A stretch of 64,000 bases of DNA, from the NCBI GenBank assembly GCA_029959615.1, contig JASCOD010000005.1:186001-250000 (forward strand). Direction: 5' to 3'. Both the position numbers and the translations under genes were made by a program. The notes under the pieces are model-generated. The model saw nothing but the letters and a program-made list of their open reading frames with translations, did not search any database and had not been told where the DNA came from. Source of the DNA: Flavobacteriaceae bacterium PS02338 (GTDB lineage Bacteria; Bacteroidota; Bacteroidia; Sphingobacteriales; Sphingobacteriaceae). Each line of letters starts with the position of its first letter. The stretch's first letter is position 1. This document shows, in pieces, positions 1 through 9,582 of the stretch.

Positions 1-1770
1 TTTAATGGCATCATCACCTAAATCTTCCGATTGCGAACGTGGATCATGATCCCTTCCTTCACCACCAAACCATAAGCGTTTGTTCTTTAAGCTATCGATT
101 ACCCATTTATCTATAATTTTCTTTTCTGCCGCAGCATCAGGCTGATCCAAAACTGGTTTATATCCCCATTGAATTGCCCATTTATCGTAGTCATTGATGC
201 GAGGAAAAATACCTGCTTCGCCGATGTTATCCTCTGGTTGCGCTACATAATTGAAACGAGCATAATCCATGATAGAGGCGGTGTGTCCATTAGCTTCTAC
301 CCATTTTTTATCTCTCAATTTTTCTACTGGCGTAGCACTACTTGCTCCCATATTATGACGTAAACCCAAGGTATGACCAATTTCGTGAGAAGACACAAAA
401 CGGATCAATTGGCCCATTAATTCGTCATCAAATTTATAACTGCGAGCTCTTTTATCTACTGCACCAGCTTGAATCATGTACCAACGGCGAACTAAACTCA
501 TTACGTTATGGTACCAACCAATATGGCTTTCAATGATTTCGCCACTTCTAGGGTCGGCAATGTTTGGACCGTAGGCATTTTGTTGAGGCGAAGCGAAATA
601 ACGAATTACCGAAAAACGGGCATCGTCTAAGCTCATCGTGGTATCAGCCTCTGGCCATTCTTTACCTACAATGGCATTTTTGAAACCAGCTTGCTCAAAA
701 GCTTTTTGCCAATCGTTTACCCCAGCAATTAAATATGGTCTCCATTTTTTTGGCGTAGCTGGATCGATGTAGTAAACGATTTGTTTCTTTGGTTCTACTA
801 ATTCGCCTCTTTTAAACTTCTCGATGTCTTCAGCTTTTGGCTCTAACCTCCATCTGTGGATATAGGCATCAGTTTTTACTTTTTGTTGTTCGTCGCTATA
901 TCTGTACATCGCACTCGCAAAGAAACCCACACGAGGGTCGTAGATACGCTTACGCATTGGCTTTTCTGGAAGACCAACAAAAGAACAGTTGATACCCAAA
1001 GTAACCACACCTGCTTCTCTAGCTGCCAATAAGGTTGGCGCACCAGGGCCTGTTGGAGGTGTAGCTGTATAAGTTCGGATACTTCTGATCTCCGTATTAA
1101 TTGGAAAGCTCTTTACACTCTCGATGTAAGAACGATCTGCCATTTGAGCTGCTAAGCTATAAGATCTTTTTGCAGATGGTTCGAAGGCTGTTAACGGATT
1201 TTCACTGATTAAAAAGTCGGTAACATCAATTACCATACTTGCCGAATCCTTTCCAAATGCTTTGATAGGGAATGCGGCCAAAATAGGATCAACGTTAGAG
1301 CTAGCCACAGCTTTAGCTATCATTTCGGTACTATCTACCAAACTAATAGACGAGGCCACTTTTAAGAAAAGTTTACTGCTTGGTCCCTTTTCCCAATAAA
1401 TTACACGAGCACCTATTTGCTCTCCGCCATAGTTTCCAGCACCTGGAGTAGATTTACTTAAACGAGTTACCGCAAGGATATCTTTTTTCAATAAGCTGTT
1501 CTCTATCTCGAAGAAATACTTGTCGGCAATTTTATGCACTGTAAATAAACCTTTCTGAGTAACCGCTTTCTTGGTGATTACTTCTGCATAAGGTTTAATA
1601 GCTGTTTTTGTGCTATCTGCTTTGGGTTTAATTGCTGCTGTTACAGCAACAGGTGTACTTTTTTTCTTACTTTTTTTAAAAATGCTACAGGCACTTAAGT
1701 TGGCCAGCAACATGCAACCTACCACTAAAAGTAGCTTTGTGTTTTTTTGATTTCTGAATTTCAAGTTCAT
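1..1770 (-). CDS. Zinc-dependent metzincin metalloprotease (DUF5117/DUF4953-like), 3' end outside window
   Basis: Reading from the ATG at 1770 on the minus strand, the frame is open for 590 codons to the window edge, so the C-terminus is missing. Residues 1-30 form a signal sequence ending in a lipobox-like LSAC, so a lipoprotein is likely. At about residue 462 there is HEIGHTLGLRHN, the HExxHxxGxxH zinc site of metzincins, followed by a Met-turn-like SIMDYARF. The family (outer-membrane-associated zinc proteases of Bacteroidota with DUF5117/5118 and DUF4953 parts) is usually around 800 residues, which fits a missing tail. The gene follows the SusD gene after a hairpin, so it may be partly uncoupled from that operon. 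A role in cutting protein or peptide substrates for the SusCD pair is inferred from position only. Confidence 0.85.
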   Translation of the reverse strand, partial: MNLKFRNQKNTKLLLVVGCMLLANLSACSIFKKSKKKSTPVAVTAAIKPKADSTKTAIKPYAEVITKKAVTQKGLFTVHKIADKYFFEIENSLLKKDILAVTRLSKSTPGAGNYGGEQIGARVIYWEKGPSSKLFLKVASSISLVDSTEMIAKAVASSNVDPILAAFPIKAFGKDSASMVIDVTDFLISENPLTAFEPSAKRSYSLAAQMADRSYIESVKSFPINTEIRSIRTYTATPPTGPGAPTLLAAREAGVVTLGINCSFVGLPEKPMRKRIYDPRVGFFASAMYRYSDEQQKVKTDAYIHRWRLEPKAEDIEKFKRGELVEPKKQIVYYIDPATPKKWRPYLIAGVNDWQKAFEQAGFKNAIVGKEWPEADTTMSLDDARFSVIRYFASPQQNAYGPNIADPRSGEIIESHIGWYHNVMSLVRRWYMIQAGAVDKRARSYKFDDELMGQLIRFVSSHEIGHTLGLRHNMGASSATPVEKLRDKKWVEANGHTASIMDYARFNYVAQPEDNIGEAGIFPRINDYDKWAIQWGYKPVLDQPDAAAEKKIIDKWVIDSLKNKRLWFGGEGRDHDPRSQSEDLGDDAIK

Positions 1771-1793
1771 TTGACGTGTTTTATTTTTAGATA

Positions 1794-1846
1794 AAGACAT
1801 CCCTATCTCATACTACGTATAAGTAATTTTTAGATAAGGATGTCTT
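1794..1846 (-). terminator. Hairpin between susD and the metalloprotease gene
   Basis: An inverted repeat pairs AAGACATCC (1794-1802) with GGATGTCTT (1838-1846), with an inner ATCT/AGAT match. Read on the minus strand it is followed by a T-rich stretch. It lies just after the SusD stop and before the protease start, so it may terminate or attenuate the operon transcript. Confidence 0.55.
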
Positions 1847-1858
1847 GGGGGTTTCTAA

Positions 1859-3271
1859 TTATTGATAACCTGGATTTTGTACCAAATTTGGATTAGCATT
1901 AATCGCATTAAGTGGAAAAGGAAGTAGTTTTGCTTCTGGTACGTAGCTCGATTTCAAAGCACCAAGTACCGCGTCTGCCTGTCCTACTCTTTTCAGATTA
2001 TACCAACGATGAGCTTGTTCGCAGAAAAATTCCTTTCTACTTTCCAGCAATATTTCGGTAATTAATGTAGGTCCATCGGTTGATGTACTGGCAGTTGTTT
2101 CTGCTCTATTACGTATTACATTTAAATCATCTTTCGCTCCAGTTAAGTTGGTGCCAATTCTGGCTCTAGCCTCTGCCCTAATTAAATATTGCTCTGCTAA
2201 ACGTAAAACCGTTGGCGATTCTACTACGCCTGCAGCAACCGCTAAAGCATTAGTGGTATACTTGTATTTGTAAGGCACTACCACTGGCACACCTGCAACA
2301 GAGTAAGTTGTCATCCAACGCTCGCGACGCTTATCTGTTGAGCTAAATAAACTCAAAAATGCTGGTCTAAGTTCAAACTGCGCTGTAGCAGTAAGTGAAG
2401 GCAAAAAAGTACCCGCTTCTACGGTGTATTGGTTATTAACGGCCAAAGGCGATGACATTTGCCAAATACTTTCTAGGTTGTTTTTTGTCCAAACACCTGT
2501 AGCCATGTTAGCCGTTGGTATCATGCTGTAGAGGTTTGTTGCTGCAATTACCTCCGATGCATTACTTTCGGCAGCAGGATAATCATGGGTAAACAGGCTT
2601 ACTCTTGCTAATAAAGCTGCTGCAACAAATTTATTTACGCCCAATCTGGTACCACCCGATGCGCTATAATTTGTCAATAAATCGGCTTTGCCCTCCGTTA
2701 AATCTTTTACAATCTGCTCGTATATTTTTGCTTCGGTAACTTTTGGCAGTAAAGCTGTAATCGAAGCATCCGTAGCTAAAACTAAAGGTACTCCGCCGAA
2801 ATTGTTTACCAAATTAAAGTAGCAATAAGCTCTTACCACTTTTGCCTCGGCAATGTATTGTTTTTTCACTTGTGCCGAAGCTCCAGAACTTTCGCCTAAG
2901 CCTTCTACAATAGCATTAGCTCTGTAAATAATCTGGTATAACTCAGAAAAAATAGAAGTTTGAATGCTGCTAGCTGTATTATAAGCATTACCACTAGTTT
3001 CTATATAAGTGCCATTGGTACCAATGTAGGCCAAATCATCGGCTTGTAAAGAACTGTTAACTGGCAAGCCTGTGGTTTGTGTAGTAATGGTTGCTAAACC
3101 GGTATAAAGTCCAGCCAAAGCATTAGCTGCTAACCTATCGGAAGAGAATACTACAGAAATGGTAACCTCATTTAAAGGCGGATCAATCTCCACCATTTTT
3201 TCACAAGCAGATAAAATCAAAGCAGTAAATGTAGCACCGCTTAATAATATTTTATGGATTGATTTTCTCAT
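1859..3271 (-). CDS. SusD/RagB-family outer-membrane lipoprotein
   Basis: 470 residues. The N-terminal signal ends in LSAC, a lipobox, so the mature protein is lipid-anchored at residue 23. The rest has the SusD pattern: an N-terminal region with LAGLYTGLA, TPR-like helices around YCYFNLVNNFGGVPL, and a C-terminal QYLIRAEARARIG followed by the RKEFFCEQAHRWYNLKR motif. SusD proteins cap the SusC channel and bind cargo. It is 11 bp downstream of the SusC gene and surely cotranscribed with it. It is shorter than many glycan-binding SusDs, and the FecR/ECF context and neighbouring protease leave open a non-glycan cargo. Confidence 0.93.
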   Translation of the reverse strand: MRKSIHKILLSGATFTALILSACEKMVEIDPPLNEVTISVVFSSDRLAANALAGLYTGLATITTQTTGLPVNSSLQADDLAYIGTNGTYIETSGNAYNTASSIQTSIFSELYQIIYRANAIVEGLGESSGASAQVKKQYIAEAKVVRAYCYFNLVNNFGGVPLVLATDASITALLPKVTEAKIYEQIVKDLTEGKADLLTNYSASGGTRLGVNKFVAAALLARVSLFTHDYPAAESNASEVIAATNLYSMIPTANMATGVWTKNNLESIWQMSSPLAVNNQYTVEAGTFLPSLTATAQFELRPAFLSLFSSTDKRRERWMTTYSVAGVPVVVPYKYKYTTNALAVAAGVVESPTVLRLAEQYLIRAEARARIGTNLTGAKDDLNVIRNRAETTASTSTDGPTLITEILLESRKEFFCEQAHRWYNLKRVGQADAVLGALKSSYVPEAKLLPFPLNAINANPNLVQNPGYQ

Positions 3272-3282
3272 GTCTTAAAATG

Positions 3283-6200
3283 TTAAAAAGTAAATTGTAA
3301 ACCAGCTACCACCGTACGTAATGGCGGTGTAACTACACCTTGCGATTCAGGATCAAAGCCTTTGTAGCTTGTAATCGTGAATAGATTTTGTGCTTGTGTA
3401 AATACTCTTACGTTTTGCACGTTCACTTTTTGCAACCATTTTGTGGGCAAGTTGTAAGATAAACTCACATTTTTAAGCCTAATGAAAGATGCATCAACAA
3501 TGTTAGCATCAGAACCAGTCCAGTTACTATAGGCTAGATAAGCTGGTCGGCCGTAAGTACCTGAAGTACCTGCGGTAACCAAGTAATCTTGAGAACCTAA
3601 AGCTAGATAATCATTTACTACACTAGCGGCTGCGTTATACATATATCCTGGCGGATAAAACGAGGAAGCTGCCAAACTTCTACCTTTTTGTTTAACAAAT
3701 TGGAAAGTAAAATCAAGATCTAAGCCTTTGTAACTAAAAGAGTTGGTAATCCCTCCAAAAAACTTAGGATAAGAACTTGATACGAAATAACGATCGCCTC
3801 TACCAATTTCTGATAGACCAGTGGTTGGACTACCCGTACCACCAGTACCATTTAAATCAGCAAAAGCTGGTAAGTTGGTGTTAGGATCTACTCCAATAAA
3901 TTGGTAGGCAGTTAAAAAACTGATTGGTCGGCCCACTAAATAAGTAGTGTAGTAAGAAGTTTTTTCTATGTTAGGGAACGACAGTAATTTATTTTCATTT
4001 TTACTAATATTAAACGTGGTGTTCCAAGAGAAATCTGCCTTTTTAATGTTTTGGCTTATTAAACTGAACTCAACACCTGAGTTTTGAACCGTCGCTGGAA
4101 GATTACTTTGGTAACCCGTAAATCCAGTTTGCGGACTTAACAAATAATTGATTAACTGATTACCTGTTCTGTTGCGATAATAAGAGGCCACAAATGATAG
4201 TCTGTCTTTCAAGAAGCCTAATTCTAAACCAACTTCTAACTTCTTAGTTTCTTCCCAACGGTAATCTGCATTAGCAATTCTAGTTGGTACTAAACTAGAC
4301 ACCCCGTTATAAACTGCTGTAGAAGTACTATAAGTGGCTAAGTAAGCATAGTCACCAATTTCGTCACTACCTACAGTACCATAACTTCCACGTAGCTTAC
4401 CAAAGCTTAACCACGAAATATTATCTTTAATCAATTTCTCTTCAGAAAATACCCAAGCGGCACCTATCGATCCGAAGTTTCCGAATTTATTGTTTGGTCC
4501 AAACCTAGAAGAACCATCTCTTCTAAAGTTCAAATTCACAATATACTTGTTTTCGATATTGTAATTCGCTCTTGCAAATACCGATGCGTATTTAAACTCT
4601 TTAAAAGAAGCACTTGTAGAAATGGTAGTAGCTGCCGACAGGTTTCTTAAAAAATCATCTGATGAAAAACCAGAAGCGCTCGATGAGTACGGTTGCTCAG
4701 ATTTTCTGTATTGATAAGTACCCCCCGCTAATAAGTTTAAATTACCTATCCAAGCTTTACGCGTATAAGTAAGTTGCGGCTCTACAATATACGTGTTGGT
4801 ATAGGTGTAAGCATAACTGGCCGTACCCGAAGTTGGTACAGAATAAGCCGTATTCATTGAAGTTAATGGCCTAATCGTAGTTTGCTTAGAATCTGTTTTA
4901 CTGTAACCTAAAGATGTTTTAAAATCTAAGCCTTTTAAAATATTGTATTTTAAGCTAAGGTTTGACAATAAATTACTTGTCCTATTATCGTTAGTTTGGT
5001 TTAAAAACCCGAGTGGATTATTTAAGCCAGCTATCCAATACAATTCTCCATTTGGTTTGTAAAGTGGATAATTTGGCGGCAAGTTATAAGCATAAGTCGC
5101 TAAATCTGTAGTAGAAATATCGTTTTTATCGGTAGAGTAAATCGCCGATATGCTCATGGTAAACCTTTGATCTAAAGAACTGTGATTGAGATTTAAATTT
5201 ACGCCCCCACGTTGATAGCCTTGACTACCTGGATACACGTTTCCTTCTTTATGGTAGGTACCACTGATGTAAAAGTTAGTACGAATATCTCCACCAGAAA
5301 CATTAGCGTTAACATCATGAGTTCTTGCGGTACCTCCTAAAATTTCTCTTTGCCAATCTGTATTATCAGTTTGGCTCCAATCAAATAAATCTGGAGCTGT
5401 TGCTGCAGTTGGGTTAACCGGGTTTGTAGTACCATTGGCGTAACCTTTTCTACGCAACGCCAAATACTGATCTGTTTGCAACATATCTACAAAATGAGCT
5501 ACTACAGATGCGCCTGTGGAAGCATTGATACCTACTTTTGTTTTACCAGATTTTCCTTTTTTAGTGGTGATTAATACCACACCATTTGCAGCTCTAGAAC
5601 CGTAGATTGAAGTTGCATCTGCGTCTTTTAAAACTTCAATGCTTTCTATGTCCGCTGGGTTAATGGTATTTAACGGACTAGTTTGGCCTTCAGCCGATGG
5701 AAGACCTGTTATATTAGCTGGAGACGCTGCCAAATTAATCTGCTCAGATAAGTATGGAACCCCATCTACAATATATAGTGGTCTGTTAGTTTTACCGATG
5801 GAATTTGCGCCTCTAATTTGTACGTTAATACCCGCACCAGGCATCCCATTTGTTTGGGTTATCGATACTCCAGGCATTCGCCCCTGCATGGTTTGCAGTA
5901 AATTGGTTACGGGTTGCTTTTCTATTTCTTTTGCACTTACACCTGATTGTGAACCTGTACTCAATCTTCTTGTAGTAGTACCATATCCAATTACAACTAC
6001 TTCATCCAATTTTGCTGGATCTGGTTCTAAGGATACCTGCATGTCTTTATCGGCAGGTAATTGTTTGGTTTTGTATCCAATATAGCTAAAAATCAAGGTC
6101 GAGTTTTTATTAGCTACACTCATTACAAAATAACCGTTCACATTGGTAGAAGCTACTGCGGTACTGTCCTTAACTCTTACCGCAACTCCAGGAATGGGCT

Positions 6201-6732
6201 TGCCGAGTTCGTCTTTAACAACTCCAGAAACTAAATGATAGTAAGTTCCACGAACTTTTGTAATACGTTCCTCTTCATTTCTTTCTATTGGTTTAATTTC
6301 AGCTTTGGGTTTTAAAACAATAAACTGCTCGTTAAAAACTTCGTAACGAATGTTTCTGCTTTCTAAGATGTTATTTAGCGCATCTGCTAAAGTGATATTA
6401 TTGAAACTTGTATTTACGCTTGCCTTCGCAGTGATGACAGCATCGCTATACACAAATTTCACCTTGGCACTCTTTCCTAATTGTTGTAAAACTTGTTCGA
6501 GGGATACATCTTTAAAAGTGCCTGCTACTTTTGTCTTTAATGCTTCCTGTGCGTTTAGTTTCATCGCAAAACAGGCTCCTAAGCTAAGGAACAAGATCAG
6601 CATGTATGCAAAGGAAATACGCATGAGTTTAGTTAATAGTTGTTTTGTGCTGCTTTTGGTTAAATACGCTTCTACGCCAGAATGCATATCTTTTACCACA
6701 CAGCAATGCCATGTAAAGATTTTCTTATACAT
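3283..6732 (-). CDS. SusC/RagA TonB-dependent receptor with STN signalling domain
   Basis: 1149 residues. A long N-terminus with a hydrophobic signal (about 38-60) is followed by an STN (secretin/TonB N-terminal) domain at about 70-145, a carboxypeptidase-like regulatory repeat with GKPIPGVAVRVKD at about 170-245, a TonB-box region (VVIGYGTT), a plug domain with PLYIVDGVPY and DATSIYGSRAANGV, and a long beta-barrel ending in aromatic FTF. STN domains contact FecR-type anti-sigma factors across the periplasm, matching the FecR and ECF genes directly upstream. It imports a ligand through the outer membrane with its SusD partner. The cargo cannot be read from sequence. Confidence 0.94.
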   Translation of the reverse strand: MYKKIFTWHCCVVKDMHSGVEAYLTKSSTKQLLTKLMRISFAYMLILFLSLGACFAMKLNAQEALKTKVAGTFKDVSLEQVLQQLGKSAKVKFVYSDAVITAKASVNTSFNNITLADALNNILESRNIRYEVFNEQFIVLKPKAEIKPIERNEEERITKVRGTYYHLVSGVVKDELGKPIPGVAVRVKDSTAVASTNVNGYFVMSVANKNSTLIFSYIGYKTKQLPADKDMQVSLEPDPAKLDEVVVIGYGTTTRRLSTGSQSGVSAKEIEKQPVTNLLQTMQGRMPGVSITQTNGMPGAGINVQIRGANSIGKTNRPLYIVDGVPYLSEQINLAASPANITGLPSAEGQTSPLNTINPADIESIEVLKDADATSIYGSRAANGVVLITTKKGKSGKTKVGINASTGASVVAHFVDMLQTDQYLALRRKGYANGTTNPVNPTAATAPDLFDWSQTDNTDWQREILGGTARTHDVNANVSGGDIRTNFYISGTYHKEGNVYPGSQGYQRGGVNLNLNHSSLDQRFTMSISAIYSTDKNDISTTDLATYAYNLPPNYPLYKPNGELYWIAGLNNPLGFLNQTNDNRTSNLLSNLSLKYNILKGLDFKTSLGYSKTDSKQTTIRPLTSMNTAYSVPTSGTASYAYTYTNTYIVEPQLTYTRKAWIGNLNLLAGGTYQYRKSEQPYSSSASGFSSDDFLRNLSAATTISTSASFKEFKYASVFARANYNIENKYIVNLNFRRDGSSRFGPNNKFGNFGSIGAAWVFSEEKLIKDNISWLSFGKLRGSYGTVGSDEIGDYAYLATYSTSTAVYNGVSSLVPTRIANADYRWEETKKLEVGLELGFLKDRLSFVASYYRNRTGNQLINYLLSPQTGFTGYQSNLPATVQNSGVEFSLISQNIKKADFSWNTTFNISKNENKLLSFPNIEKTSYYTTYLVGRPISFLTAYQFIGVDPNTNLPAFADLNGTGGTGSPTTGLSEIGRGDRYFVSSSYPKFFGGITNSFSYKGLDLDFTFQFVKQKGRSLAASSFYPPGYMYNAAASVVNDYLALGSQDYLVTAGTSGTYGRPAYLAYSNWTGSDANIVDASFIRLKNVSLSYNLPTKWLQKVNVQNVRVFTQAQNLFTITSYKGFDPESQGVVTPPLRTVVAGLQFTF

Positions 6733-6818
6733 TTGTATGGGTTATGGGTTAATTGAAACTATTGATTCTCTGACCGTTTATACAGGGGTGTTGGTAGCAC
6801 TCCTGTTTTTATTTTACA

Positions 6819-7802
6819 CTATCTGCATCCGCCTCCTTCTATCATAATTGTTTGATTTTCGATTTTATATTGTGCGCCCATAGCGGCTGCTAAAATATCT
6901 AGTGAACTCTTTAACGACTGATCGGTTAAGTCGGCAGTAATGTTACAAGAAGCATAGCTGCTGTAGTCCAATTTTGCAAATTTCACATTAAACTTCCGCT
7001 CAATACGATCCATAATTACCTCAAATGGTGTATGGTTAAAATACATCGGGTATTCTGTTCCCTTTGTTACCGTGATTTTCTCTACCTCTTCTGGTGCGGT
7101 TATTTCGCCCGTATGCTTTTCGATACGATCAAAACGTTGGTTAGGCATTACAACAGCCAACACTTTTTGTCTGTTATTTTTGGGGTCTAACTCATTTACC
7201 TGAACTTTTCCGGTGAGTACAATTAAATTATAGTTCTTGTTTCTTGAATTAAGGTTGAAGCTTGTACCTAGCACTCTAGTAGAGTAGTTGCCTGTTTTTA
7301 CAATAAATGGATGGTCTTTATCTTTAGTAACTTCAAAGAGAGCTTCTCCATCTAATTCTACAACTCTCACACTATCTACAAAATGTTCTGGATAATACAA
7401 GCTTGATTTTCCTTTTAGCCAAACGATACTGCTATCAGGTAAAATAATTTTCTTTATGCCATTTTCTTGGGCAGAAACTAGCTTTTCTTCAACTTCTTTC
7501 TTTGTGCCAAAATAGTAAGCCAAACCAGCAACTAAAACAATACTCGCAGCTACCCTAAATAAAACCGTTTTATAAAAAGGTAATTTAACTGTAGGCTTAT
7601 CAATTTGGATTTGAGAATTGATTTGATCAAATAATTTGTTCTTCAGTACGTCTGCACTTTTTTCGGGACCATCCCAATAGACCTCTTCTGGCAAAGCTTT
7701 GCTATACCACATTTCCAAAAGCTCATTTTCCGCTACGGAAATTTCGCCTTTTAGTGCTTTAGCAATAAGTTCTCTTATATTATCTGGTATGTGATTATTC
7801 AT
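6819..7802 (-). CDS. FecR-family anti-sigma factor
   Basis: 327 residues. The cytoplasmic N-terminus (about 1-75) is followed by one membrane segment near residues 80-98 and a periplasmic FecR domain with LPDSSIVWLKGKSSL and VLGTSFNLNSR. The C-terminal part (FEVIMDRIERKFNVKF) is the DUF4974-like domain common in Bacteroidota FecR proteins, related to the STN fold. It should hold the upstream ECF sigma factor inactive until the STN domain of the neighbouring SusC signals ligand binding. It lies 72 bp after the sigma gene and 86 bp before the SusC gene. Confidence 0.93.
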   Translation of the reverse strand: MNNHIPDNIRELIAKALKGEISVAENELLEMWYSKALPEEVYWDGPEKSADVLKNKLFDQINSQIQIDKPTVKLPFYKTVLFRVAASIVLVAGLAYYFGTKKEVEEKLVSAQENGIKKIILPDSSIVWLKGKSSLYYPEHFVDSVRVVELDGEALFEVTKDKDHPFIVKTGNYSTRVLGTSFNLNSRNKNYNLIVLTGKVQVNELDPKNNRQKVLAVVMPNQRFDRIEKHTGEITAPEEVEKITVTKGTEYPMYFNHTPFEVIMDRIERKFNVKFAKLDYSSYASCNITADLTDQSLKSSLDILAAAMGAQYKIENQTIMIEGGGCR

Positions 7803-7874
7803 TTATATGTAGCGCTTTTATTATATAGCGTACAAAAACGGATCACTACCCTTAGTGGAAAAAATATTTTTTTT

Positions 7875-8459
7875 TTATTTCTTGAGCAAGAAAAGAATTA
7901 GAAAGGCATTGTAACTATTGATATTGCCCATATTTTCTCTCAAAGTTTTAAGGGCTTTAGTAATGTGAGCTTCTACTGTTTTTTTAGAAAGATTTAATGA
8001 ATCCGCTATTTCTGCGTTAGTCAGCTCGTCGAACCTACTCAGGCTAAAAACCAATCTACATTTCTCTGGCAGTACGCTCATTGCAGTTTCAATATAAAGT
8101 CTAAGCTCATCAAATTCTAGCCATTGTTGTGTCGAATCGTCCACAAGCTCTATATTATCCGTTTCTACGCCTGCTTGATCTTTTCTTTTCTTTAGTCCTG
8201 CAATTTTGGAGTAGATTTCATATTTTACTGCTGAAGAAATATAAGTTTTAAAGCTATATTTTAATTCTACAGTATGCCTTTTCTTCCAAAGGTTAATAAA
8301 AATATCCTGAACTATTTCTTCCGCATCCACATGAGAACCCAATGCGGCATAGGCTTTGGTAATCATACGCTCCCAATACCGATCATAGAGCAAACCAAAG
8401 GCTTTCTCATCATCATTTTTCAATAATGCTAGTAAATCTTCGTCGGTAAAATCTATCAT
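7875..8459 (-). CDS. ECF RNA polymerase sigma-70 factor
   Basis: 194 residues. Region 2 is visible as FGLLYDRYWERM with DAEEIVQDIFINLWKKR, and region 4 as LPEKCRLVFSLSRFDELTNAEIADSLNLSKKTVEAHITKAL in pieces across residues 130-180. This is the Bacteroidota ECF type that pairs with FecR and drives SusCD genes. It heads the minus-strand group of sigma, FecR, SusC, SusD and protease. The ATG at 8459 is kept because the sigma-2 domain begins directly after it. Confidence 0.94.
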   Translation of the reverse strand: MIDFTDEDLLALLKNDDEKAFGLLYDRYWERMITKAYAALGSHVDAEEIVQDIFINLWKKRHTVELKYSFKTYISSAVKYEIYSKIAGLKKRKDQAGVETDNIELVDDSTQQWLEFDELRLYIETAMSVLPEKCRLVFSLSRFDELTNAEIADSLNLSKKTVEAHITKALKTLRENMGNINSYNAFLILFLLKK

Positions 8460-9378
8460 TTAGGTTATTAGGGGCATATGCCTCATGCAAAGAAATGAAA
8501 TTATCGACAAAAACAATCACAAATGTTACATAAAAAGTAAATCAAAGATGATGATGTAGCTAGCATAAATTGGAAACAGAGGGAGATTTTGTCTTGGTAT
8601 ACTTCTTCTTATGGCCTCTTGATTCCGAAAATGCACCGGTCACAATTACATCTAATTGCAACCAACGCTAAGCGAATAATGATTGTTACTGAAACTGCGA
8701 TTTAGTGTTTCTGCTTTTTGCTCTTAGTATGCTCTATCAACATTTCCAACCTGAGTCACGAACGTAGCACCGACGTAGGACCGACGTTAGACCGACGTAC
8801 AACCAGCATACCCAAAACGACAATTGCGACAAAAACGGACAAACAAGACATAATAGGTACAAATGCGTCTAAATATGCCAAACCCGACAGCATCCATGTT
8901 TTTCATCCCCAACTTTACCCCGAGCACTAATTACCGGTAAACAAGAAGATTCAAATAACCTTAAAATCACTTAAAACAAAAAAATGAATTTACTTCGAGT
9001 GCCTATGAAAGTGGGCTTAACAATAAAATTTTCAAAACATTTTATGGGTGATTTGCAGATGTTGGCCAGACTCGCTTAATTTCTTATTTGATAAAACATC
9101 ACTAGTGATAGATATGAGCGTCTATACCAGAGATGTTTATTTTAAAAACTTCATTAGTAGTGAAGTCAAAATAATAAAATGCTAAAAAAGTTCGAAAATT
9201 GCATCCCTTCGTTTTTAAACACTCCGAACTTATGTAGATCAATTGGCATTTTCCCTTTCAAGACGTTCAATTGAAGGTATTCTACCCAACTTTTGACAAC
9301 ACCATGCCGAAAGCTCTTTCTATTTAAAAATTCTTCATATTCAGTTTATTGAATTACCTTAATGCAAAGTAACAATAG
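8460..9378. other. Long stretch without a convincing gene
   Basis: About 920 bp between the ECF sigma gene and the TPR remnant. Only short frames occur; the longest (8718-8930, plus) has a low-complexity product overlapping a tandem repeat and no recognisable domain. The sequence is AT-rich. Apart from the 11-bp repeat at 8762-8804, no structure was seen. It may hold the sigma gene promoter and debris of lost genes next to the island junction. Confidence 0.6.
8762..8804. repeat. Four-unit 11-bp tandem repeat
   Basis: Successive units are ACGTAGCACCG, ACGTAGGACCG, ACGTTAGACCG and a partial ACGTACAACC. They are GC-richer than the surrounding AT-rich intergenic DNA. The unit is too short and lacks spacers, so this is not a CRISPR array. 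The function is unknown. Confidence 0.75.
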
Positions 9379-9582
9379 TTATTGTGGTATTACTTTCTCA
9401 ATTATATCTACCATTTTTTTTGCATTCTCGCTAGTTTCGTCAAGACTTATTGCTTTTTTATAACTATCCAATGCTAAATAGTATTGCTTAGCCGTAAAAT
9501 AAGCTTCACCTAAACTATCAAACAGGTTTGCATTTTTAGGGAATTCATTTATTGCAAATTTAAATATATCTATTGCCTCAAG
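9379..9582 (-). pseudogene. 3' remnant of a TPR-repeat protein gene, cut at the island junction
   Basis: Reading minus from about 9582 to the TAA at 9379 gives about 67 residues with clear tetratricopeptide character: NANLFDSLGEAYFTAK and LALDSYKKAISLDE. This kind of tail is common in Bacteroidota TPR-containing hydrolases and esterases. There is no start codon or upstream domain: coding similarity stops at about 9580, where DNA of different composition and opposite coding strand begins. The gene was broken by a rearrangement, or the assembly is chimeric here. Confidence 0.75.

Noticed and set aside
8762..8804. CRISPR array
   Set aside because: Units are 11 bp and adjacent, with no spacers, and no cas genes are present in the window.
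8718..8930. Plus-strand frame of 70 codons
   Set aside because: It crosses the 11-bp tandem repeat, is Thr/Asp-rich without a domain, and has no neighbouring operon.
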